Shown here piece by piece: positions 34,067 through 45,800 of a DNA stretch of 64,000 nucleotides. Location: the NCBI RefSeq assembly GCF_000003815.2, contig NC_049996.1, positions 11,085,944 through 11,149,943 of the forward strand. The letters are read 5' to 3'. A program made the translations under genes and the position numbers. The stretch comes from Branchiostoma floridae. Taxonomy: Eukaryota; Chordata; Leptocardii; Amphioxiformes; Branchiostomatidae. Numbering within the stretch: position 1 is the stretch's first letter; every line of letters begins with the position of its first letter. The notes under the pieces were generated by a model. It was not told the DNA's origin. It was given only the letters and a program-made list of their open reading frames with translations, and did not search any database.

Positions 34067-34960
34067 GATTGGTGGTCACTGCTCTGCCATGTTCGGCAGG
34101 GTATTCAAGTTCAAAATTAGCAGGTGTCAAGACACTTCAAGTGATGCGGGAAGGGTTGTCAAGCATTGTCACAAGTTTCAAAGACTTCACGGAGACCCTA
34201 CTCCAAGGATTGGTCCCCAGGGAGCACAGGTGTCAGGAGGGATGTGGTAAGGTTTGTGGCTTTGGTTAGACTTCATACTGTTTAGCAAAAAGTGGCACAA
34301 ACAGGGGAAAATGGTAAAATCTGCTCACCCTGTCATAAGGGGACTACTCTCCATCAGTTTAGACACCAAAATTTGTATCTTAATGCTGTTAGACCACACT
34401 TTGGAGCAGATGATGAGAGTGCATAGAATGAGGGGGGGGGGGGGTAGGTGTGTCCTTTGGGGCTTATATATCCTTGGGGGCCAATATGTTCCCAAAAATT
34501 GGTTATATGGGCAAAAGAAAGGCTTTACCTGACTCAACTGACTGAAATTTATTGAGAAATTCTGCCATTTTAGTGGTTTTGGGCCTGATTTCTTACTTTC
34601 TGTACCTTTTATTGATAATGTAATATGCACTCTCATAAAATGCTTCAAAGTCTAACCTGGCAGCTTTTCAATACAACTTTAGGTGTGTAAATGGTGGGAG
34701 AATACTTTCCTTATGCTAGAAGGATCAGCTTTTAACTTTCTCTTCAGTTTGTGTCACTTTTTGGTCAATGCTATGGAGCCTATCAAATGCCTCAAACCAC
34801 TGCCAAAGCCCTGAGGAAAGTCCTCTGACACCTGCCATGAGATCTATTCCCCTGGGAGCATTCTTGGTCAGAAAGCTTTGAAACTTGGGATAATGTTTGA
34901 AAACTCTTACCCGCATCATGCGAAATGAATGAAACTTGTCAATTCTCAAGTTCGGGCCCC
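34067..34960. repeat. Foldback unit 4, complete
   Basis: Best example: left arm about 34,067-34,430, right arm about 34,590-34,960, central loop about 160 bp including part of the G-run flank. Arm similarity runs almost end to end. Confidence 0.8.
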
Positions 34961-35858
34961 TGCCATGTTCGGCAGGGTATTCAAGTTCAAAATTAGCAGG
35001 TGTTAAGACACTTCAAGTGATGCGGGAAGGGTTGTCAAGCATTGTCACAAGTTTCAAAGACTTCACGGAGACCCTACTCCAAGGATTGGTCCCCAGGGAG
35101 CACAGGTGTCAGGAGGGGTGTGGTAAGGTTTGTGGCTTTGGTTAGACTTCATATTGTTTAGCAAAAAGTGGCACAAACAGGGGAAAATGGTAAAATCTGC
35201 TCACCCTGTCATAAGGGGACTACTCTCCATCAGTTTAGACACCAAAATTTGTATCTAAATGCTGTTAGACCACACTTTGGAGCAGATGATGAGAGTGCAT
35301 AGAATGAGGGGGGGGGGGGTAGGTGTGTCCTTTGGGGCTTATATATTCTTGGGGGCCAATATGTTCCCAAAAATTGGTTATATGGGCAAAAGAAAGGCTT
35401 TACCTGACTCAACTGACTGAAATTTCTTGAGAAATTCTGCCATTTTAGTGGTTTTGGGCCTGATTTCTTACTTTCTGTACCTTTTATTGATAATGTAATA
35501 TGCACTCTCATAAAATGCTTCAAAGTCTAACCTGGCAGCTTTTCAATACAACTTTAGGTGTGTAAATGGTGGGAGAATACTTTCCTTATGCTAGAAAGAT
35601 CAGCTTTTAACTTTTTCTTCAGTTTGTGTCACTTTTTGGTTAATGCTATGGAGCCTATCAAATGCCTCAAACCACTGCCAAAGCCTTGAGGAAAGTCCTC
35701 TGACACCTGCCATGAGATCCATTCCCCTGGGAGCATTCTTGGTCAGAAAGCTTTGAAACTTGGGATAATGTTTGAAAACTCTTACTCGCATCATGCGAAA
35801 TGATTGAAACTTGTCAATTCTCAAGTTCGGGCCCCTACAAGGGCAATGACCCCTAATT
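34961..35858. repeat. Foldback unit 5, directly abutting unit 4
   Basis: Begins TGCCATGTTCGGCAGG immediately after TTCGGGCCCC of unit 4, so the inter-palindrome spacer is missing between the two. Confidence 0.75.
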
Positions 35859-36270
35859 GACGGCTGCGCAGAAGGTCCCCGGTGAGTCCCCTCAGGATTG
35901 ATTTTTAAAAGTATCAGAAGATGTGTTTTTCTTTGGAAATGTTGGCATCTTGGAGCTGTATTCTACAGGTAAGGGTTGTAGGTTTTTTATTATGTCGAAA
36001 AAAACAGACTTTTAAGCCTGTTTTGGGTGCCTGGAACACTAGAAAGAAGTTTGTTATGTAGCTGTCATTGTAGTGCCAGATGGGGTCAAAGGTCACCGAG
36101 TTGCGTTTGGATGCAAATCACCGGTCAGAAAGTTCCGAAAAGTTGAGAATGGACATTTTAGAAGCCGGGCTACCCTCTCAATGTTAGTTTTTCGAGAACG
36201 AAACGTCAGGTAGGTGACTTTTGACAGCTTCCATTTGCCATTAAATGCATTATAAGGATAGGGAAGACAT

Positions 36271-37184
36271 GATTGGTGGTCACTGCTCTGCCATGTTCGG
36301 CAGGGTATTCAAGTTCAAAATTAGCAGGTGTCAAGACACTTCAAGTGATGCGGGAAGGGTTGTCAAGCATTGTCACAAGTTTCAAAGACTTCACGGAGAC
36401 CCTACTCCAAGGATTGGTCCCCAGGGAGCACAGGTGTCAGGAGGGATGTGGTAAGGTTTGTGGCTTTGGTTAGACTTCATATTGTTTAGCAAAAAGTGGC
36501 ACAAACAGGGGAAAATGGTAAAATCTGCTCACCCTGTCATAAGGGGACTACTCTCCATCAGTTTAGACACCAAAATTTGTATCTAAATGCTGTTAGACCA
36601 CACTTTGGAGCAGATGATGAGAGTGCATAGAATGAGGGGGGGGGGGTAGGTGTGTCCTTTGGGGCTTATATATCCTTGGGGGCCAATATGTTCCCAAAAA
36701 TTGGTTATATGGGCAAAAGAAAGGCTTTACCTGACTCAACTGACTGAAATTTCTTGAGAAATTCTGCCATTTTAGTGGTTTTGGGCCTGATTTCTTACTT
36801 TCTGTACCTTTTATTGATAATGTAATATGCACTCTCATAAAATGCTTCAAAGTCTAACCTGGCAGCTTTTCAATACAACTTTAGGTGTGTAAATGGTGGG
36901 AGAATACTTTCCTTATGCTAGAAGGATCAGCTTTTAACTTTCTCTTCAGTTTGTGTCACTTTTTGGTCAATGCTATGGAGCCTATCAAATGCCTCAAACC
37001 ACTGCCAAAGCCCTGAGGAAAGTCCTCTGACACCTGCCATGAGATCTATTCCCCTGGGAGCATTCTTGGTCAGAAAGCTTTGAAACTTGGGATAATGTTT
37101 GAAAACTCTTACCCGCATCATGCGAAATGAATGAAACTTGTCAATTCTCAAGTTCGGGCCCCTACAAGGGCAATGACCCTAATT
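36271..37184. repeat. Foldback unit 6, complete
   Basis: Same palindrome, centred near 36,695. It is followed by a complete spacer and a last partial left arm that ends at 37,697, where unique sequence begins. Confidence 0.78.
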
Positions 37185-37697
37185 GACGGCTGCGCAGAAG
37201 GTCCCCGGTGAGTCCCCTCAGGGTTGATTTTTAAAAGTATCAGAAGATGTGTTTTTCTTTGGAAATGTTGGCATCTTGGAGCTGTATTCTACAGGTAAGG
37301 GTTGTAGGTTTTTTATTATGTCGAAAAAAACAGACTTTCAAGCCTGTTTTGGGTGCCTGGACACTAGAAAGAAGTTTGTTATGTAGCTGTCATTGTAGTG
37401 CCAGATGGGGTCAAAGGTCACCGAGTTGCGTTTGGATGCAAATCACATGTGTTCCAGTGGTCAGAAAGTTCCGAAAAGTTGAGAATGGACATTTTAGAAG
37501 CCGGGCTACCCTCTCAATGTTAGTTTTTCGAGAACGAAACGTCAGGTAGGTGACTTTTGACAGCTTCTATTTGCCATTAAATGCATTATAAGGATAGGGA
37601 AGACATGATTGGTGGTCACTGCTCTGCCATGTTCGGCAGGGTATTCAAGTTCAAAATTAGCAGGTGTTAAGACACTTCAAGTGATGCGGGAAGGGTT

Positions 37698-39679
37698 GTT
37701 TTTCGTCATGTTGAAAATTTGTGAAGCTTTGACTGTCTAAGTGATACTGCTAAACAGGTCTCAAGTTACAAGAACCCTCCAAACCTCCACGTAGGGTAGA
37801 CAACGCATGTGGGACTGGGAGAAATAATATTTTGCACTGTACTGTTGAAGAGTAATGTTACGAGTGGTAACGTTTAATATGTGTTGGTAGAATGAGCGCT
37901 CCAGGTCCAGTCTAGATAGGGGGCGGAAATAAGGGGCAGCATACTAAAGTCTTCTCGACCCCGGCTGAATTTTTCAGTCAGCGGCAGTGGCAGATAAAAC
38001 CCACAGGTCTTCTAGATCTTTTTGATGTCAAGACAAAGGAGTGCTTTTAAAAGCATTCACTGATTCAGGCAGGCTTGGCTTGGTCTGCTAGAGCACATGC
38101 AATTTAAGGAAGTTCCAGGCATATCTAATTTAGAAAAAAACGAATGCCTGGAAAGTAATGACTCCAATGATTTGTAATTTGGAGGATATTGATAAAAGAC
38201 TTCATACTATGAAGTTGTGCCTGAAAATCTGAGTTGTGCTTGTTATTTCTTGGTGAAGCCGAGAACTTATTGATTACCCCCCGTACTTCAATCAAGAAAC
38301 AACAACTTAATGTCCTGACAGTGTCCTTAAGATATGCATTGAATTTTATTGAAATAACAAAGGAGCATAGTCTATTCAATCAGCATGGACAGTACTGTAC
38401 ACCAAACAACTCATTAATGTTATAATGATTATTCTGCCTGTTCCAAGTGATGGATTGTTAAGTACATTCCAATGTGTACAAAACATGTTCTAATTTGATG
38501 ATGATGTGCTGACAATTTTGAATAACTGCACCAAGCATATATTACATACACCTGCTATGCTACAATGGGTGACATGTTAGAATAAAACATGCAGTCTTCA
38601 ATTTCATATTCTATATAACGTTACATGCACTATTCATTTTGCACTATACATGTACGTGTAACGTTACGTCCATAACTCATAGGCACCTATACCTAGCCTA
38701 AAACTTCAAAATGGATTGATTTAAAACTTTCAAAAACCTATAAGCCAAATGTAGAGCTTGATACCTTGTATGCAAAAGATAAGATTTGGTAACCCACCTT
38801 AGTTTTTTAAAATCATGTATATCAGTTATCACAATAGAATTTCTTAGTTGACAGACTTGAACAGTCATGCCTTCAAATACCAGAGTTACCAACCTAGGAT
38901 GTGTTCAAAAATTCGTACTTTCCCAGAACTATCGTAGAGTGGAACTTGTTATCACCAAGTACAGTACATCTTCTCTTGGTAGTTTTAAAGAACGCTTGCA
39001 GATAGATGTGCAAAAGTTAGGGGTAACGAGTCGTTCGGTGTAATATAACCAGCTGCTGCCGCGCCGCGTGCCTGCAAAGCTGGTGTGTTATGCCGAACGG
39101 CGGTTATACCGGCTATATAGATACAGATACAGATAAATTTCAAGATTGGTACATAATAGTCTGTAGTATATGACATGCATTCTCATTAATGAAACTTAAT
39201 ACATGCTCAGTTCAATCATACTGTAGGCTCAACTATTTACCCTGTACAGCAGCTGCAATATCATCTGATGACCTTGACAGTACATTCTGAAGCTTTCAAC
39301 AACCTTGCATAGCTTGCAATATATATGATAGACATTCTACAAATGAAGCATGAAAACAAGATAATAACAGAGGTCAGAGAAAAAGTTGTAATAGACTTTG
39401 AATCAGTTATCTTAATCTCTTTCATTTCTCTGGAAATATTCTTAAACTAATACGATTTGAGCAAGGATTTCTCCGTCATCTGTTTTTATGTTTCTTTATG
39501 TAATCTTATAGCCAATGACAGTCAAATATGTCCATTAATCTGCAATATTGACAGACCAATTCTCATATCTACCAGCTCATGTGAAAAAATTATAATAACA
39601 AAGTTGTGTTTCATTCTATACCAGCATGCATGTGAGCATGGGTTTGCTGAGATTACCTAGTCAAGGGTGAAAGCTGGAT
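37698..39679. other. Intergenic region 3' of the adhesion GPCR
   Basis: No gene recognised. It contains a LINE 3' end at 38,899-39,136. A stretch near 38,120-38,400 could be old transposon sequence but shows no clear motif. A minus-strand AATAAA occurs at 38345-38350, too far from the stop to assign firmly. Confidence 0.6.
38899..39136 (+). mobile_element. LINE 3' end with GATACA tail
   Basis: Shifting frames give FPRTIVEWN and GSFKERL, the closing motifs of CR1/L2-like reverse transcriptases. A 3' region (AGCTGGTGTGTTATGCCGAA, GGCGGTTATACCGGCTATAT) follows, and then ATACAGATACAGATA. Shorter copies of the same 3' region lie at 45,869 and 58,109. Inactive. Confidence 0.6.
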
Positions 39680-39854
39680 TTAAATGCGCCTATTATTCAT
39701 AGGAATATTCATAGCCGAATATTCATCACTCTCTGGTCTACTTTTCCGATGTCCGCGTGAGTAACCCTCAGCAGTAGACTCAGTTTGGTTGGACGATGAC
39801 TTCCCTCCAGATGACTTGGTAGTGCGGTATTCGTCCACGGGACAGCCAAAACAC
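39680..39854 (-). CDS. aGPCR exon: cytoplasmic tail and stop
   Basis: Encodes CFGCPVDEYRTTKSSGG, then a Ser/Arg-rich tail ending PMNNRRI and TAA. The acceptor is CATTCAG. The 1-nt entry phase fits the previous exon, giving WFKCFG. Confidence 0.85.
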
Positions 39855-42800
39855 CTGAATGCAAGGAGGACCCTGAAGTATCAAGTAGTGGAATCAAAGT
39901 TTAGCCACCTTACCACCCGCAGAAGAAATGCACCACCTAATTCAGTCATAGGTAGAGTGAAGGATAGAGGTTTTTAAGAAACCTCATGCAATGGTTTCCA
40001 TACCTTAAAGAACCTTCTGGAGAATTTTAACATTCAGCCAAAAGCTTTCAGTTGAAGAAGAGTGCTGACCATGCAATGCTTTTTTGAGCCATAGTTTGTA
40101 AGAGAAGAGATATAAATCACTTATCACCTTGGCGTTTTTTTTAGTGTATGGTAAGGCACACAAAAGACATGTAAAACACCCAGATTTTCAATACTATGTA
40201 GTATACAGTGAGACCAAGGGCCCTTTTCAACCTCCTTGGTGAGACCAAGTTCTACATACTTGAACCACAGGTTCTGGACTTCCTTTTGGCGTACGCACTG
40301 GAAGATGAAAATGAAGAATCCTTGCAGGGAGTTGAAGATGCAGAATAAGTAGGAAAAGACAATCCTTCCATCACTGTAACACAATGGAACAATAATTAGA
40401 GTATTATTATTATTAGACAAAAACCACTGATTAGTCATTAATATTTACTTAATGATATTAATATTTACTTTCAAAATTAGCCATATGAAAGTGACAAAAA
40501 CGACTTAAAGATGCGTATCATGCAGATAAAACGAGCCTAAATTTTCTTCATTATGCAAAATGTGATACTTAACTTAGATGTTATCAAAAGATGAGAATTT
40601 TACCATTCACAGATTTTGCTACCTCAAGGTTTAATTGTTCTGAATGATTTATTTTTTGTGTAGATGAAAAAAAGCCTTTTTAGTTGGGCACTTAGTCTTC
40701 AACTGATTCTACATAAGACATATAGAATCTGTAGGACACTGTTACATAATGACAGATCCTGTAGATCTAGATCTCTACTAACCTGATCATGAAGAATCCA
40801 AAGATCCAGGTGAGCCCGACCAGCACCATGACAGCAATGGCAATGCGCAGCTGCTGCTTTGTTGCAGATTTTCCAGAATCTGCAACTCTCCCTGCAAAAA
40901 ATGCCACACTTCAGTCAATATCAAATAGTTGTAGATCTGTAAAACTTTTCACACTGTATGGTATATATGCAATGGTGTACATGTAGTAGACATGTGTTGT
41001 GAATGGGTTTGGAAATGATACAGTTGTTTAAAGCAATGCTGAATGCTCTCTGATAGATTGCTGGAGGCATGTCAAAAGGTATCAATGGAAAAGCATATGA
41101 TAATGAATTGTTGTTTATGGAAAAATATACGTGATGTACTAAGAGTTGAATAATGGCCCTTCTAAGTTTGGTACATCTTTTTCTGTATCATCAATATGAT
41201 TGCCAAAAAGCAACTGGATATGATTTTGTAAAAAAACATTTAAGACACTTTTGATAGTGACACTGACACTGATTTTGACCATGGAAGCTCATCTCTGTTG
41301 GTAGTCATAGTAACAATGCTAAACTTTCTTCTGACACTACTTTTTGACGTAACTATTACAATGAGTGTCTAACCTTCATTGATGCACTTATCAAAAAGAG
41401 TAGGGGTCCTTCCCTGTGTGAGTGGTTCAAAACCTTCAGTCTCATGGCTGCACTTGGGCCAATTACTGTCGTATTGTGGTCACCTGAGTCTGCACTGAAT
41501 GGCAGCTGCTCCAGACCATTGTAAGCTCCTCACAATTCAACCCCTGGCTGCAAAGAGGTAGTAGTCAGCCCACCCAATAACAATAACAATAATATAACAG
41601 TTACACCTGACCTTTAGTCCTGCCCCTGCATGTCAGCTTGGAGATAACCATGATGTACACGATGGTGTTGAACAGTAGCACCAGTCCGGCAGGTAACAGG
41701 AACCCAAAGTACAGCTGGTAACCCTGCAGCCAGCAACTAGTCAAGAACAAAACATAGCAAAATGGTCATTACTTTGACATGGAAACTACCTTAGACACTC
41801 ATAGTAATGAGTAATTGGAAAGAACAAAGCATTATGTCCTCAACACCTTTGTACAAGGGGAACCACTACTCTTATCAACATTTGGGTGTTCCCCCATGCT
41901 TAAGGAATATTTCCTTCAGGACATCCCCTCTAACAGACAACCTGATAGCTTAAGAAAGGTTTGATTAAGGTGAGGTTGTTGCATACAAAATTATGAAGTA
42001 GTGTATGCTATCCTTGCCAAGAACTTCATGCTTTGTAGTCTACTCTGCACTTTGAAGATAGTAGATAAGACCTGTTTGGTCTTTGGCTGCAATGCACTTA
42101 GGTGAAAAAATATGAGCTCTGTCTTTTTTTCATATCAGACTTTCAACATGGCAGAAGGGCCATAGATTTTGATTGTCATTTGTATCTGATGGAATGACAG
42201 ATGCTAGTTAACCTTCAGCCAGCTAAGGTAGCCATCGGTCCCCTAATTTGTATTTGTTGTGGGGTTAGGCAGCAGGGAGAAGGCTAAAACCCTGTTTTAC
42301 ATGTCAGAACTTACAAGGTGGTGCTCCTGTAGGTCTCCTGTCCATCAGGGTAGGTGCTGGGGACATCCACAACCAGGGTGATGATGGCAATAACAAAGGG
42401 AAGACCTGAAAGATATCAAAATCTAGGTTAGCACAACAAGCTACAAAACAAAATCAGCTATCATAATCCATTATTGCTCTTTCATTTGGCATATTTCACT
42501 TGAACCTTGCAGTCTAAGTCCTTGTTTACACAATATATGTATGAAGTTCATTCCATTGATCATTTAAAGCGTTTCACTTATGAATGTCCAACATATTTAC
42601 TTCTTAAACTTTTAAAGTACACTTGGTTGTGTCATGATTATCAAATTCTTCAATCTGATGATGCTAACTCAGCAAACAATGATATTAGCTTAAAATACTC
42701 AAAAGATTATGATGGAACTGACAAAAAGCAACAAATCAGTGGGAACATGCCTTATGATGCTACTATACTGACCCCATGCTAAGATAGCTGCCTTGAGGAA

Positions 42801-45800
42801 AAATCTAGACACGTGTGCCCCCAAGACTTTCACGAAGGCCAGATACATGTTGAAGGCTTCAACAGCCATCCACATGAACACAGCCAGGAGGAAGTAATGC
42901 AGCAGAAATGCCACAACAGTGCAGCCAACCGGAGAACTGATGGCACTGATGCCTGCCAGGAAGATGATAAGAGTTGCAAGTAGGGCCACACACAGGTTTA
43001 TGAGGATGTGCTGTGGTCGCGTCTGACGAAGTTGTCTGGAAGAAAACAGACAGAACACAGTGTTACTAGTATGTCCCGTACACTAAGGATTGTGAAGAGA
43101 GGCTTTAAACTATAGTTATTTTACTACCAGTTCTAGTGCCATTTAAAATGTGAAAACATCAGTTCCAATTCAAAGAATATGTTAACACCAGGCTCATTGC
43201 CATGGACATGTTCGCACCAATTTGAGCACCAAGGAATTTCTACACCTTGGAATGCTAACATCAGTTTTATCACCATGGAATGCTAACATCAGTTTCATCA
43301 CCATGGAATGCTAACATCAGTTTCATCACCATGGAATGCTAACACCAGTTTCAGTACCATGGACATGTAAACACTAATTTCAGCACCATGGAAAGCTAAC
43401 ATTACTTTCAGCTGTGTGTGATGTGCCAACACCAATTTTCAGCTAGAATAGACATAGCTAGAATAGAAATGCAAAGATGCTCAGAGACCATGTAGCATTC
43501 ATCATAACACAGAACTGTATTTTTGTTGATAGACATGCCTTGACTGAGGAAACCAGACAACAACTTACTTGAATACCAGATAAGTGATGAGAGTCAGTAC
43601 TAGGCCTGTGATGGACAGGGCAATCCCAATCTTACTGATCAAGTCCAGTGCAAAGCTGTGCAAGCCTCCATAGATGTCCTGAAATATAACATCATGATGT
43701 TAAACCATAACCAAGCATAATCACCTTAGATCATAATGCAGCTAAGAACTATAACTGTAGTAATTGTGCTAAGTGTAAGAAGTGTTGCCTATTGTACTAG
43801 CCTCTTCATATAAAGACATTCATAAACCAATTTTTTGCCATATTACGTTTGCATATGTCAGATTCAAATTTAAGACTCACTAATAAATATCTTCTATTCA
43901 TGACTTACCATTAAAACAGCAAAGTTGGTGAGATGGTTGCACTCACACACCACCCTGTCATTGTCGATCCCAACAAAGTCACATCCCTCTGTTGACCAGG
44001 CACCTCCCCCTCCAGCATTGAAGTCCCAGAATACACATCTGATGTTGTCCACTGTGGTATTTGTACTGTTCTGAACCTGTGGAAGGATTCAAAGCACTAA
44101 CTGTTACCAAAAAAAAAAAATTGTACAATATTGCTTTACCCAACTCTTCCAGATGCAGAACTAAGATATGACAATGCCCATTTTTTATTCAGTCTTTTAT
44201 TTCCATTTTATTTAGCATTTTTCCTTTTCATTTCTTTAGTTAGTTTGTTGTATCCAATTTTATTAGAAAGATGGACTGGTTACAACAATGTAGATAGTAA
44301 GGAAACTAAAAAAGTTCCTTAAGGGTTAGCATATATGCATATATGCATATATATATAAAGTGGAACAGTTGGGAAAAACTCCGTTAACTTGACAAGTCTC
44401 ACATCTTACAAGCAGCTTTTGTGAAGATAGCCAAAAATTTCTACTCAAAGTAAAGACCTCCTGACTAGTATCTGACTAAGTGGATCTTTCAAAGACCTTT
44501 ATTTACGATAGGTGTTGTGATCTATTTACTTACAATAGGCAGGTATCTTGTCACCACTGGGTTGGGGAGATTCTTGAGTTCAAAACCAGTGATTCTACTG
44601 GCAATAACCCTGCTGTTGACGCTGGTTTTCTTGTCGGTTGAGGAAGGAGCCGTCTGATTGGACTGGAACAGTCGGCTACTCTGGTAGATGATGAAGCTCA
44701 GACGTACCTCCACATCTGTTGGATCTGTTGGAATTCCAAAATAGAAAATTCTCAATTCCTGTTTAAAATTGCTATGTTTCACAGTTATTCTTAAAATATG
44801 GTTAGCTTTTTACTATAAATATATGCGTATGTGTGTGTATGTGTCTATAGGTGCCAAATCATTAATAAGATAATTTCTTAATCATTTCGATGCTTTAAAA
44901 GTAAATTTTTTCAAATTCATGCCCATGGGGCTATTGCAAGTGAACAATCTAAATTCTAACATTCAAAGATTTTAAAATGTATATTCGGTATTTGATAGAA
45001 TATGGTTCTTAAACTAACTTAAAGGTAGGATCTTAACAGAAACCAACCAGGTATGTTTTCCTTGAGAAAAGCAACAACTGATCCAAGCTCTTGAGGCAGA
45101 GCTATGGAAGCATCCACTTTGTCATTAGGGATGAAGGATGTGTCAGAGTATGATCGCACCAATCCATCCTCTAGAGCTTCACTGCCCTCAAGAGATGCAA
45201 AACCAACGCTGAAAAGGCAGCAAAAAAGAATGAGTTTTCCCAATGTCTTGCTATGGAGACATTTTACTGTATATAAAGACAAGCTAGTACATACATTTTG
45301 TTTCTCCATTTTTCAAGCAATTGCTCCATATGATACCATAGGTCTGTGAGGTCACATGCGCCAAGTTATTTGCCAGTCAAACCTGAGGAAGGTTGTAATA
45401 CATTGCATGCAATTAGCCTGAAATACTGCTAGACTCTTTTCTTGCTTTTAAATGCAGCTAAGCTGTTTGCTATGTCTTATGACGTTGTCCTTTTGTTTGT
45501 TTGACTATGTTGGCAAGAAGTAGTCACAAGAACACAGATACATGTAGTACACATTCAGAAGGATTCATTCAGCTATAACATTCCATTTGCCACCTGATTC
45601 TTTGTTGTTACCTGTTGATGAGTTGTGCAGCTCCAATCTGGAAAGTTTCCACCCCAATGTTTTGCTCAATGCGGCGGAAACGGTTTGTTGTCAGATTGAC
45701 ACGATCGTTGAACTGCTCCAGTGCCTGTACAATTCTGTAACAAGAGACGAATATCACCAATCATACAACATTAACAAGTACATGTAATAGCCTTAGCATA

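Larger units (their letters stand above)
29535..37697. repeat. Higher-order tandem array of foldback-containing units
   Basis: A full unit is about 1.33 kb, as between the CTATGGAGCC landmarks at 33,446 and 34,772. Landmarks fall at about 30,378, 31,704, 32,575, 33,446, 34,772, 35,648 and 36,975, giving spacings of 1326, 871, 871, 1326, 876 and 1327. Each unit carries a G-run of 11-13 and a long inverted repeat. The unit has two donor-like sequences (CGGTGAGT, CAGGTAAGG) on the plus strand. Repeated open frames on both strands are short and unlike any protein I know, so I do not call genes here. Confidence 0.9.

Noticed and set aside
30321-37151. Recurrent 66-107 residue open frames on both strands of the hairpin array
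   Set aside because: Their recurrence follows from DNA repetition. They are short, overlap antisense, and have no family resemblance. The similarity between plus and minus frames is explained by the inverted arms.
38125-38379. 84-residue minus-strand frame 3' of the aGPCR
   Set aside because: No motif, no splice context linking it to the receptor, and composition like neighbouring intergenic DNA.
39000-39136. tRNA gene
   Set aside because: The GGCGGTTATACC and GCCGAA stretch looked RNA-like, but it is the repeated 3' end of a LINE/SINE found at two other sites, and no cloverleaf is evident.
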